Origin: Kitagawia praeruptora | Taxonomy: Eukaryota > Streptophyta > Magnoliopsida > Apiales > Apiaceae | DNA: 64,000 nt | NCBI GenBank assembly: GCA_037693485.1 | Contig: CM075346.1 | Location: 50,824,001-50,888,000 of the forward strand | Reading direction: 5' to 3' | Shown: positions 36,448-47,903 of the stretch, one piece after another | Numbering within the stretch: the first letter of the stretch is position 1 | How the letters are laid out: the number at the start of each line of letters is the position of its first letter | Notes under the pieces: model-generated | What the model saw: only the letters and a program-made list of their open reading frames with translations | Databases searched by the model: none | What the model was told of the DNA's origin: nothing | Position numbers and translations under genes: made by a program

Positions 36448-39400
36448 TTAAGAGGACAAGTTTAACATGCCAAGTTCACTAACCAACCTGTTGAATGTAG
36501 ATTCATCAAGTGGTTTCGTGAAAATGTCTGCAAGTTGTTGCTCAGTGGGAATGAAGTGAAGTTCCATAGTACCATGAATAACATGTTCACGAATGAAATG
36601 ATACCTTATGTCGATGTGCTTAGTTCGAGAATGCTGTACTGGATTATTCGAGATTGCTATGGCACTTGTGTTGTCGCAGAATATGGGTATTTTGTTTAGC
36701 AACAGAACATAATCCAGAGTTGATTCCTCATCCACAAGATTTGTGAGCAACAGCTACCAGTTGCAATGTATTCTGCCTCTGCTGTAGATGTGGCTACTGA
36801 ATGCTGCTTCTTGCTGAACCAGGAAACCAATCTCCTTCCAAGGAATTGACAGCTTCCAGAAGTACTCTTGCGATCAATCTTGCAACCAGCATAATCAGAG
36901 TCTGTATAGCCAACTAGGTCGAAACCCGTATCATTAGGATACCAAATACCAAGATTCGGAGTACCCTTAAGATATCTGAAGATACGCTTCACAACTATCA
37001 AATGTGATTCTTTAGGATCAGCTTGGAACCTCGCACATAGGCATGTTGCGAACATTATATCTGGTCTGCTTGCAGTGAGGTAGAATAGAGAACCAATCAT
37101 GCCCCAATAGCTTGTTATGTCAACTCATTTTCCAGATTTATCTTGATCATGCTTAGTGGCAGTGGCCATGGGAGTCTTTGCAGGTGCTGAATCTTCAAGA
37201 TGATATTTTTTAAGAAGCTCCTTGATATACTTGGATTGACAGATAAAGATACCATCTGTTCTTTGGCTTACTTGCAATCCAAGAAAGTAGTTCAGCTCTC
37301 CCATCATGCTCATCTCGTACCTACTCTACATCAACTTAGCAAACCTTGCACAAAGTGCATCATTCGTAGAGCCAAATATAATGTCATCAACATAAACTTG
37401 CACAAGTAGAATATCATTTTTATGCTTTTTATAGAACAGAGTTTTATCTATGACACCTCTAGTAAAACCACTTTCAAGTAAGAATTCAGCAAGAGTATCA
37501 TACCATGTTCTAGGTGACTGCTTAAGACCATAGAGAGCTTTGAATAGAAGGTAGACGGAGTCCTCACATTCAGGATCAATAAAACCAGGAGGCTGTTCAA
37601 CATAGACCTCTTCTTCAAGCTCACCATTCAAGAAAGCACTTTTCACATCCATCTGATATACTCTGAAGTTTTAATGTGCAACAAATGCCAGAAACATCCT
37701 GATGGCTTCTAGTCTAGCAACTGGTGCGAAGGTCTCATCATAATCAATACCTTCTTCTTGAGGGTAGTCTTTGGCAACCAGTCTCGCCTTGTTCCTTATA
37801 ACTATTCCATTCTCGTCAAGTTTATTTCTGAATACCCATCTTACATCAATTACAGATTTGTCCTTTGGTCTGGGTAACTTTCTGTCTTTCAAACTGATTG
37901 AGTTCCTCTTGCATTGCAATCACCCAATCTGGATCTTCCAGAGCTTCTCCAACCTTCTTAGCTTCAATTTCTGATAGAAAACCAGAATACAAGCATTCGT
38001 TCTGAGTAGCTCTTCTAGTCTGAACTCTTGAGTCAAGATCACCAATGATCAGATCAAAAGTATGATCTCGATTCCAAACAGTTTGCCTTGGTAGATAAGA
38101 TCTGGATGATTCCCCATTATTAGCATTCTGACTAGTGGATCCTTCTCCTGCTCCCCCTGAGTTGTTGCTTGTCTGATCTGTAGATTCTTCAACTTGAGGA
38201 CTAGAACCAGAAATATTTTAACTTTGAGATCCTGTGTTCCCACTGCCATTACCAGAATTGGGATCATCATTATCATCATTACCATTATTATTTACATTAT
38301 CAACAGCAACCTCAGGTTCAGTTTCATCATCCTCATCATCAGAAAGATTCTCAAAAGCTAGAGATTCATCATCATCATCTTCTTTCTGAATACTAGGAGA
38401 TCTTGCATCGTCAAATCTCACATTAAGGCTTTCCACAACCTTCTGACTATCGATCACATACACTCTGTACGCCTTAGACTCCAATGAATACCCTAGGAAA
38501 ATGCCTTCATCTGCTTTAGCATCAAACTTACCAAGATGCTCATAGCCATCTTTAAGAGCATAGCATTTTCCTCCGAACACATGAAAGTACTTCACGGATG
38601 GTTTAGTGAGGGCCATAAGCTCATATGGTGTCTTCTCATACATTTTGTTGATCAGGGTTCTATTCTGAGTATGGTAAGCTGCATTGACTGCCTCAGCCCA
38701 GAAATAAGTAGGAATTTTAGCTTCATTCACCATTGTTCTGGCAGCTTCAATCAGTGTTCGATTCTTCCTCTCAACTACTCCATTCTGCTGCGGAGTCCTG
38801 GGTGCTGAAAACTATCTTGAGATACCCTTCTCAGTACACCAGCTATTGAGAACTGAGTTTCTGAATTCAGTCCCATTATCTGATCTGATTTTACGCACGG
38901 GCACTCCAGCTTATAGCTCAATCTTCTTGATATGATCGATAATCATTTGCGCTGCTTCATCCTTAGAATGCAAGAATAACACCCATGTGTATTTGGAATA
39001 GTCATCCACGATTACTAAACAGTATCGCTTCTTGGACATTGACATGACATTAACTGGACCAAACAAATCCATATGCAGAAGTTGCAGTGGTTCAGTGATG
39101 TCTGATATTGTCTTCCTTTTGTGTGATGCTCTCTTGGACTTTCCCTTTTCACATGCTGCACATAATCCGTCAGGACTGAACTCCATCTCAGGTAATCCTC
39201 TCACAAGTTCCCTCTTGACTAGAGAATTCATAGTCTTGAAGTTAAGATGTGAAAGCTTCTTATGCCATAACCAACTGTCTTTTGAAGATGCTTTACCATA
39301 GAAGCACTTGACTTCATCATTGCCAGAGTTCCAGTCAGCTACGAACAAATCACCCTTTCTCACTCCTTGCAAAGCGAGCTTCTCATCCCTCTTGTTACTG

Positions 39401-39690
39401 ATCAGACACTTCTCCTTCTTGAACAAGACTTCATATCCTTTATCACAAAATTGACTTATGCTCAGAAGATTATGCTTTATACCATCAACAAGAGAGACTT
39501 CTTCAACGATGACATTCCCAAATTCCAAATAGCCATATCCCGTAGTGAATCCTTTGCTGTCATCTCCAAAGGTAACCACTGGGCCAGCTTTCTCAACCAC
39601 CTTTGATAGCAGGGCTCTATCACCGGTCATATGTCTCGAACATCCACTGTCCAGAATCCACATGACTCGCTTTTTCTTCATGCCCTGCAT
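36448..39690 (-). pseudogene. Copia-2 pol, degenerate
   Basis: Minus-strand domains in order: protease LDSGCSRHMTG (near 39655); GAG-pre-integrase LWHKKLSHLN (near 39270); integrase with HMDLFGP, RSDNGTEF and NGVVERKN; reverse transcriptase with YVDDIIFGS (near 37380); RNase H with the intact YTDSDYAG and STAEAEYIA. Breaks: TAA 38911-38913 and TAG 38812-38814 within integrase, a frame change between about 38218 and 37919, stops near 37653 and 37110, and a frameshift inside RNase H near 36720. The end LADIFTKPLDEST is present. It would supply protease, integrase and polymerase if intact; this copy cannot. Confidence 0.93.
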
Positions 39691-39700
39691 TCAAAGGAGA

Positions 39701-42181
39701 TTAAGTTTTCTTTGGTACCCAAACTTGTTTGGGTCCAGAGAGCTTAGACACATTTGCATATTTAACAGATTTCTGTGCAGATTTAGCAGATTTAGCATTT
39801 GCCTTGACTGTCTCATTTTCTCTTACAGAGGCCTCAGCAGAATTGCTTCTAGGCTTGGGAGAAAAGGATTCTTTCCTAGATTTAGGTGGACTAGCAGTCT
39901 TAGGTCTGTTATTTCTATCATATTTTGTTTTCTTACTTTTATCATCATGTGAACAATTATTAACAGCAGGAGATGCATGTGTCACATTTAGAAAAGCAGT
40001 CATAAGATTAACAGTGCATGATATGCAAGCAGTTGAAGCACACTTAGAATGAACATGCATGGCAGACATGTTATGAACATGAGCATTAATATTATGATTA
40101 TTCTCTACTTTAACATTCTTACATGCATGAGTAAGATGAGCAGCAGAGTTGCAGTTGTTACATAACTTCCTAGGACCATTTTTGCCTATCCTTCCATTTC
40201 TATTTTTCTTAGCCTTAGACTCATTTTGATCACCTAGTTCAGTTTTAGGTTTTACAAATTTGACAAACTTACTAGGTGACATTGCCTTTTCATTTCTTTG
40301 CTTTTTAATATCCTCAACAAGTATTTCATTTCTAATTAATAAAGCATCAACATCAAAGGGCTCAGAGGTAACTTCCTTATATAGGGGACTATCTTCATTC
40401 TTAAGAACAGGTGGTGCATTACTGGATGTAGCCTTAGCTGATTCAGGATCCACCACTTATTTCTTACATTTCTTAACATTATAGTCAAATCCAATAGCAA
40501 CTCTTGGACCAGATATTTGACTATCAAACAATTCCCTAGGAAGGTTAGCTGAATTCTGAAAAGCATATAGCTTACCATTTATGTCAGCTATTTTCTCTTT
40601 AAGTTCACTCTCTGTCTCGACACTAACCTGGAATTTGTTTTCTAGATACTCATTTCTTTCCTTTAGATTTTCTATCTTCATATTAGTGAGTTCTAGTTCC
40701 TCATTCCTGGCTTGTATCTTACTAAGTTCAGCCCTAGCATTTTCAGTCTCAGATTTAGCAGTTGTTATATCTTTTAAAGCATATTCTAATCCCATCTGAG
40801 ATCACTTATAGATTTGCTAGAGTCTATCACATGCTTGACACAATCACGATTACGACATTTAAATCTATCAGCCATAGAAGCAGGCATGTTTTTTTACCTC
40901 ATATCCGTAAGTAGGATCATAGTCTGCCATCGGCGCAAGATTACCATACTCCTCTTCATCGTCAGTGTCATCCCAGCTTTTGCCCTCGGCAATGTATGAC
41001 TTGACAGGATACTTTCTCTGAGAGCTAGAGTCCCTTTTCTGAAAAATGTTCTTCCTTTCATTTGCTTGCCTAGGTTCTCTGCATTCGCTGGCAAAGTGCC
41101 CCATCTTATCACAGTTGTAGCACCGAAACCTGTTACGGTCTACCATCCCTGTCTTGTTACTCTTTCCTGATTCAGACCCAGAAGATGAACCAGTTCTCTG
41201 CGATCTGCTGCTACTTCCAGAAGATCTGTACTTGGCATTTTTCCTTAATCTGATTCGGCTAAAGTTAGCTTCTAATGTAGCCATAGTAGGATCCTCCAGT
41301 TGCTGCAACTCCTCAAGAGTATAATACTCACTTTCGTCACCAGGCAGATCATCATTGTCCATTTTAGCTTCAAAGAACACATCCTTCTTGTTCTGCGGTT
41401 TCACAACCTTTGTTTCAGGTTCTTTGTGGCTGGATGCAGTAAGAGCAGTTGTCCTCAATAATTCAGCATTCTTGCTGTCCACTGTTCTAGCACCATATAT
41501 AATTTTCCTTTGCTCTTGCTCCATCTCATGAGTTCTTAACTTTCCATACAACTTCTCAAGAGTCATTGTAGCAAAGTCATCTCTCTCTCTGATGGATGAC
41601 GCTTTATGTTCTACATGGTGTGGTAGAGTCAGCATGAATTTCCTGTTTGTCTCTCTTAGAGGATACTTCTTCCCGTGAATGCTCAACTCATTCAGTAGCT
41701 TATTGTATCTCTCGAAAACTTGAGTGATACTTTCACCAGGAAGAGATTTAAAAGCTTCGTAGTGAGACGTCAGAATATCCAGTCGATTTTCACGAACTTC
41801 ATCAGTTCCCTCCATTATCATTCCAATCGTATCCCACATGTGTTTCGCACTAGTACAGTTCATAATTTGATGATTCATTTCATCATCCATGGAGTCAACT
41901 ATGATTAGTCTAAGATTGGTATCCAATCCATTTTTTTCAGTTTCAGCAGCGGTATACTCCGATGGACGTTTTGGAATCATTCCTCCAACAGCTGCACTAC
42001 TTTCACCATCCTCAGTAGTTTCAGGAGCAGCTTTCATTGGTTTAGACCAACCCTCAGTCAACGTCTCCATGTATCTAGGATTTGATGCTTGCATGAACAG
42101 TAACATCTTCATTTTCCACATGCTGTAATTATCACGCTTAAATGAAGGAACCTTAATACTGCTACCTTTTTGAGTACTCAT
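39701..42181 (-). pseudogene. Copia-2 gag with coiled coil, degenerate
   Basis: The start MSTQKGSS at 42181 leads into a UBN2-type gag domain, then a zinc knuckle CYNCDKMGHFASEC (CX2CX4HX4C, near 41090). The same frame is open at 40457-40795 (a clear heptad-rich coiled coil) and 39701-40456 (basic, ending WVPKKT). Between 40796 and 40900 the matching protein is in another frame (CRNRDCVKHVIDSS), implying two offsetting indels, one at the T7 run near 40890. TGA 40868-40870 and a stop at 40457-40459 also break it. In Sireviruses this coiled coil has been linked to binding a dynein-light-chain-like protein (from memory). Confidence 0.9.
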
Positions 42182-42227
42182 GATTCTGGATGACGAACGC
42201 GGATCTGATCTGTATGTCGATCAACAA

Positions 42228-42240
42228 GCTTTGATACCAA
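42228..42240 (-). promoter_or_regulatory. Primer binding site of Copia-2
   Basis: On the minus strand TTGGTATCAAAGC lies one base inside the 5' LTR end. It fits the 3' end of initiator methionine tRNA with one change from TGGTATCAGAGC. Confidence 0.85.
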
Positions 42241-42241
42241 T

Positions 42242-43291
42242 TGTTAGGTCCAGAATAACGTAGAAGGGGGGTTGAATACGTTATTTCGAAATATTTGGAT
42301 TTTTAAGATGTGAAAAAATAAGGTCAACAACTGAATCGAAGTAACACAATCAATTCGGGAAAATATCTTTGAATTGATAAAAACCGAGGGGTGTTACAAC
42401 TTCTAATCCAGTGGATTAGCTTCAAAAACCAGAACACTCCTAAGGATAGTTTAGGCACGAGGACCTTCTACCCGACACTTCCTGAAAGCGGGCTTAGCCG
42501 GCTTTCCTACTAGATGGACTGTCTAGCAGCTTACACAGAGAAGATATAAGAGAGAGAAGAGAGAGTTATGTGTTGAGGTGTGTTTTGAAATGAAATACAA
42601 CATGCCTATTTATAGATTTTAGAAAGTCACTATTTGGCACTATTTCAACCACCCCCAAATACTATTCCAACAACCCCAGTTACTATTCCAACAACCGCAG
42701 TTACTATTCATATGAATAGTGATTTCAGTTACTATTCATATTCTCTTCTGTTTATTTTGCTGTTTTAATTCATCTCAGAAAATAATTCAAGTACCAGATT
42801 AATTTAATTATTTTGTTATAAATAATTAATCTGTTACTTATTTAATTTTCAGAGTAAATTAATTTTTGACTGTACCTTGAGATATTATGTTTATCCTTGA
42901 TCGTCAATAGACTTTGGCAATTCTTTCTTTGAATTAATGTGTTGATCCTTCTCGTATGTGCTGACACTTAGTGCACTAGTCTGGTTCACAAGTGACTAGC
43001 ACTGATCTTGATCTTCACACCTTCGTTACATTCCAATTGATTAGCCTGCAGCAGTATCTTCAAATAATATAAATACATGGAATCTTTTGGCCCTTCAACT
43101 GAATCAACTGTACATCTTATTCTGTCACTGAGGCTTGATCATGTTAATGAACTTCTTTCAGCGACTTGATCCTTGTTGGTGCCTGTTCTTCAAATTTCAC
43201 AATCCCTGTATCGAGTTAATATTATTTATATTTTATCCTAGTTGAGTTATATATTTCCTCTATTACATATTACATTACATTATGCTTTACA
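42242..43291 (-). repeat. Copia-2 5' LTR
   Basis: 1,050 bp; on the minus strand it runs from TGTAAAGC to CCTAACA. A TATA box CTATAAATAGGC (minus) is near 42606-42617. TTACTATTCCAACAAC-type repeats and the 18-bp perfect palindrome ACTATTCATATGAATAGT (42703-42720) lie upstream of it. Confidence 0.92.
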
Positions 43292-45058
43292 AATCATGAA
43301 AGTGGAGAAGCACGTAGAGGTCCCCAACAGACACAACTTGGTGGTTTTATGACATCGTTGGTCGGTGGAGGTATGCCTTTTGCTTATAATAGAGATAGAA
43401 TGATTGATGCTTTTTCTAGATATGTTACCTTAGATGAGTTACCTTTCTCTCACGGTGAGAGTCCAAATTTAGAGCATATGATGAAGGATGCAATAAATCC
43501 GACATTTAAAATAATTCCTAGGAACACACTTAAACGTCACATACAAAAACAATATTATAGTCAACGAGTCGAACTAATTGAATATTTAGGTAATTTTGAT
43601 GGTATGGTTTCTTTAACTAGTGATTGTTGGAGTTCGAGTCAAGGTGAGCCTTATATTTGTATTACGGCTCATTGGATTGATAGTGACTACATCTTACAAA
43701 AATGAATTATTGCATTTGATGTGATGGATGAGTCACACTCGGGTTATAACATAAAACAAAGAATTTTAGAAACAATAAATGAATTTAATTTGTATAAGAA
43801 GGTATTCACAATATCCTTAGATAATGCTGCTAACAACAACCAATGTATGGATTATATTAAGCCTGATATCCCTTTAGTTTTAGATGGACAATTTTTACAC
43901 GTTAGATGTTGTGCTCATATCATTAACTTGTCGGCCCAAAAAGGAATTGCACAATTAACTATCTACGTTTAGTGGGTACATATAGGTCTAGGTACAAGAA
44001 ATTGTGTAAGGATCATGGATTAAGGCCGAAGAAGTGGGGTATCGATTGTCCTACGAGATGGAGTTCGACTTATAAATTATTAAAAGAAGCAATTAAATAT
44101 AGACCCATTATCACCGTGTTATATAATGATGACCCGAGAAACCAATACGAAGGTGGATTACTTACCGATAATGATTGGTATTTGGCAACTACCGTACGTG
44201 ACTTACTTGAATGTTTTGCACATGCTACTACGGTTTTTTCTTATGTTTATGAACCAAATGTACATCATGTCATTATTGAATGTGTTACTATTTTTTCTAG
44301 TTTATTTAATTATGAAAAAGATGATGCTTTTTTTTGCGGTTATTTTTGATATGAAAACTAAGTGGATCGAATACTTAACGGAATTTCCTTATAGTTATGG
44401 TATTTCATGTCTTCTTGATCCCGGTGTTAGAAAAGAAGGTTTAGAAAATATGTTAGAGCATTATTATGAAGTTTTAGGAGTTGATTATGATCATGTGCTA
44501 TATGTAAATAACTGTTTAGTCTTGTTATATAAACTTATAGATTTGTATGCTCCTAAAACTCAAAATGTTATGCCACCTAAGAGTAGTAGTGGTGTTAGTA
44601 CGTTTAATAGTACTATTGCATCTATACTAACTAAAAAACAAAAGTGTAGAATTTCCACTTCATCTGATCCTGTACCTACTTCTGCCTTTAGTATGATTAA
44701 CGAATTCTTTTCTTATAGTTATGAGTTAAATGATGATTTTGAAATACTAACATGGTGGAAGAATCATGAGTTACAATTTTCGGTTTTAGCAAAAATTGCA
44801 AGGGATATTTTAGTCGTTCCCGCTTCTACAATTGCGTCCGAGTCCGCTTTTAGTGCAGGTAGAAGAGTGTTAGACAAGAATAGATCAAGTCTTGCGCCAG
44901 ACGCGGTAAAGATTTGTGTTTTCAAAAAAGATTGGGATCAAGCCGCAAAAAGACAACAAGGAAAGAAAGACGAAGACGAAGATGGTGAAGACGATCCATG
45001 GATGATAATGGATACTTCATCAGAATATGGCGCATCAACAAGCGAACAACAATTATAG
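43292..45058 (+). pseudogene. hAT-2 transposase, 3' part with hATC domain
   Basis: Coding resumes directly at the LTR edge in the frame NHESGEARRG. It contains the catalytic region (TSDCWSSSQGEPYICITAHW), VRCCAHIINL, the CPTRWSSTY motif and the hATC domain (ARDILVVPASTIASESAFS near 44797-44853), ending TAG near 45056-45058. Breaks: TGA 43703-43705 (a probable CGA to TGA change), a deletion and frame change near 43965-43972, and a frame change at the T8 run 44328-44335. With the 5' exons it would have been a RICESLEEPER-like BED-hATC transposase. Confidence 0.9.
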
Positions 45059-45434
45059 TCAATAGTTTATTTAATTTGTATAAATAGTGGATAGTTTATT
45101 TAATTTGTATTGTATTATTGCATGTTAATGCGGTTTGTTCCATTTTTTTAGAGAGGAGTCCTCTCAAATCATTTGTAAAATATTTTTAATTAATAAAATT
45201 TATATGAGGTACCGTCCTCTATTAACTACATTTAAAAATTAATTTTCAAAATCTTTTATTAATCTAAAGTATAATAAAGTATAATAAAGTAATAAATGAA
45301 TTGATTCTAATCTGCAATAAATAATAATAAAGATAAAGTAGTAAACTATTATAATAAAGCTAAATTTGTTGACATGTTGTAACTTGTAAGTTTGTAAGTT
45401 GTAAATTGTAATAAAGAATCTATCAGTTTTTAAA
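45059..45434. other. hAT-2 3' non-coding part
   Basis: AT-rich, with short tandem AGTATAATAA repeats near 45266-45300, leading into the GC-rich subterminal array. No gene is seen. Confidence 0.5.
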
Positions 45435-45632
45435 CAAGCACGGCACGGCCCGTAACCGGCCCGCACAGCCCGTCTGTTCGCCCACGAATCCGATTGTGTT
45501 GAACCGTAACCGGCCCGAGCCCGGCCCGATCTTTAAGCGTGCCATTCACGAATTACTGCCCTGTGAACCGGAACCGTCCAAAGCCCGGCCCGGCTCGCAC
45601 GACCCGCTCGTTTGGCCGGCACTAGCTGCAAT

Positions 45633-46034
45633 CCATTCGTCCCTGTTTAAATTTGGTGGAATTTAGTTAATTGAGATGAATTAGTTGATTATGCAAAAGT
45701 TTTGGTGGATTTCAGTTGATTTGGGTTACTTTGGTGGATTTGGGTTGAAATAATTAAATTGCAATTAATTGATTTGGGTTGCTTTCATATTTACTAAATT
45801 ATTAAAAAGTTGTATCCGATTGATTTTAGTTGATCCGTATTTTTGCAAATTTTTTTCAAATAATCCGTATTTTTGCAAAAATAAAATTAAAACAATATTA
45901 TTTTTGTAAAAAGTTTAAAATCATTAGGTATTTTATAAAAAAGCTCTAATGTAAAATATATACTGTTAGAAAATGATCACTCCTTGTCCTGCCTTCAAAT
46001 AACTTTACCTGCTAGAAAAGCGTTAAAAAAAAGG
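45633..46034. other. Gene-free AT-rich interval
   Basis: It starts as the right flank of hAT-2 and contains imperfect GGTGGATTT(C/G)GGTTGA-type repeats (45650-45780). No coding signal. Confidence 0.45.
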
Positions 46035-46730
46035 AAAAAAGGTCCCAAATATCACAATTTTGAAGTAAATGGTCCCAAATATCGCAATCTGAAAAGTTGG
46101 TTGCATCTATCACTCCAAAACACAATGGCGTCTAGCGTTTTCATTTTTTCAGTCAAAATGCTACTTCGTGTAGCGTCTTCACTGTTTTCATTTTTTTTTT
46201 AGTAACGCTAGATTATGTTGTGTTTTGGGGGAGAAGACACTGTGTTTTCAGTGTTAACGCTACTTTAGAAAGTGTTTTGGAAGACACAAGTTTAAAATGT
46301 GTTTTGGAAGACACCACTTTAGAATGTGTTTTCATTGTTTTTTTATTTTTTTTTAAGTAACGCTAGATTATGTTGTGTTTTGGGGGGAGAAGACACCAGT
46401 TTAGAATGTGTTTTCAGTGTTAACGCTACTTTAGAATGTGTTTTGGAAGACACAAGTTTAAAATGTGTTTTGGAAGACACCACTTTAGAATGTGTTTTGG
46501 AAGACACCACTTTAGAATGTGTTTCTACCTGCTAAAACCAAACTTTAGTTAGCGTTATCAATAAAAAAAAATAAAAAAAAATATGAAACGCTACACGATG
46601 TAGCGTTTTTGTATAAAATTTGAAAATGCTACACGCAACTTTGTTTTGGAGTGATATTTGCAACCAACTTTTCAGATTGTGATATTTGTGACCATTTCCT
46701 TTCAAATTGTGATATTTTGATCCAACACCC
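46035..46730. mobile_element. Fold-back element with internal tandem repeats
   Basis: The left arm (about 46045-46130: CAAATATCACAATTTTGAAG ... CTGAAAAGTTGGTTGCA) is inverted in the right arm (about 46635-46722). The centre has a 155-bp duplication (AGTAACGCTAGATTATG at 46201 and 46356) and a 27-bp unit TTTTGGAAGACACCACTTTA repeated about five times, so ORFs here are repeat translations. No target duplication is clear; the superfamily is unknown. Confidence 0.75.
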
Positions 46731-47351
46731 AAAAAAAAAAAGAGAGAGAAAAGAAAGGTATTACCACTGGTTTGGTTATTAGAGGTGTTCCCGTAATCCA
46801 ATTTAGTGAGACAAAATCCGAAATTGACCTGAAAATGATCTGGTCTATCCGAAAATGACCCGAAAGTGATCCGATTTTAGATTTTCATTCGTTGATGTTT
46901 AGATATTTAATTCCATTCAATTTTAATTAATTTTACCTTGACCCGAAATTGATCCGTTTACAAACACAAACACAAACACGACCCGAAATACGAAATTGAC
47001 ACCCTATTGGTTATGCAGCAGCAGAGTACAAATCTCACTGCATTTTTAAGATCTGCTTTCTTTTCTTCCACACCCACCGCCCAAACCCATATGCTACAAA
47101 ATGACTCGCTCATTTCGTTTTTTAATATAGGAGTGATGAAAAGGGACTGCCTTGAAAGGACAATAATACACAAACCCCACCATCATGATTCATGACAACA
47201 AACAAAGCTTTCTTTTCTCATGGAACTTGATCTACTTTTTAAGTTCATGGAAAATATGCAACACCAAAATTTTTAATTAAAGATGTTATCCATCTATACT
47301 TGGGGGTTCCTTATAAGCACTGTCCACATAGCATTCATCATCATACAGATT
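46731..47351. other. Gene-free interval
   Basis: It contains CCGAAAATGACC and CCGAAATTGA words repeated in both orientations (46800-46990), perhaps a decayed hAT-type end. The rest, toward CRN, shows no supported gene. Confidence 0.4.
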
Positions 47352-47572
47352 ATGGGCTTGTTTGGTAATTTTCTGTTTCAACTTGTAGGTTACTTATTTC
47401 GGAAAAAATTTTGTATTTACATACTTTTTTTTAGAGAAAAATGTGTATGGAGAGTTTAATATTCGTTATCTTGCAAAAATAAGTTACTTATTTCAGAAAA
47501 AAGTACATTTTTCCTAACTTTTTTTCAGAATAAGTAACTTATTTCTGAAAAATAAGATTTCCCAAACGGGCC
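47352..47572. mobile_element. MITE-like element (hAT type?)
   Basis: The left end GGGCTTGTTTGG and the complement of the right end GGGCCCGTTTGG form a terminal inverted repeat, with GTTACTTATTTC words inverted inside. The flanks GATTAT and GATTAG suggest, but do not prove, an imperfect duplication. It lies about 330 bp beyond the CRN stop codon. Confidence 0.6.
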
Positions 47573-47903
47573 CCGATTAGAAGTAAATATAAGACATTAC
47601 TGACTATAAAAGTCTCAACCACAAACTTATAGTAGTAGCTTTTACAGGGCCACGAACTTGTATCAATTAAAACCATCAAACATTCCCGTTTTAGCACCCT
47701 GAAGGCATGCTGCTCCCTGTTGAAATGCCAAACCATTTTCGGTTGCTTCCACGGCAAACCCAAGCAGGTTTTTATACAACTGCATGTAGGAGCCACAAGA
47801 ACAACCAAAACCTTTGGCCACCATCTTCGCAAAACATGAAGGATGATCATCTCAATTTGTTTTTTACATTTTTCTCGTCAATTGGAGGGATAGCCTAACT
47901 TTT
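47573..47903 (-). other. Downstream region of CRN
   Basis: It probably contains the CRN 3' untranslated region and polyadenylation signals on the minus strand. The ORFs seen here are not conserved-looking and were not called. Confidence 0.4.

Larger units (their letters stand above)
32828..43291 (-). mobile_element. Copia-2: Sirevirus-like Ty1/copia element, minus strand, inside hAT-2
   Basis: Reading the minus strand: 5' LTR (42242-43291), iMet-type primer site, gag, pol, an extra ORF, a polypurine tract and a 3' LTR (33430 down to about 32828) that lacks its outer ~458 bp. Gag has a coiled coil after the zinc knuckle, as reported for Sireviruses. No target duplication is visible because the outer end was deleted with part of the host hAT gene. 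The aligned LTR parts differ at roughly 10 of about 590 sites by eye, an older insertion than the gypsy-like one at 52-62 kb. All ORFs are broken. Confidence 0.93.
31867..45624 (+). mobile_element. hAT-2: hAT transposon split by Copia-2
   Basis: The left end TAGAGCCGGCCAAACG and the complement of the right end TAGTGCCGGCCAAACG differ at one base. The 8-bp target duplication GCTGCAAT is perfect (31859-31866, 45625-45632). Subterminal GGCCCG/CCGGCC words crowd both ends (31880-32055 and 45435-45615). Its transposase gene lies on the plus strand on both sides of the minus-strand Copia-2. Without Copia-2 it is about 3.3 kb. Confidence 0.95.

Noticed and set aside
46326..46535. 69-codon ORF with repeated LEDTTLECV peptides
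   Set aside because: A translation of 27-bp tandem repeats within a fold-back element; no start context or family.
47007..47195. Small ORF downstream of CRN
   Set aside because: No recognisable domain or codon pattern; sits in repeat-derived sequence.
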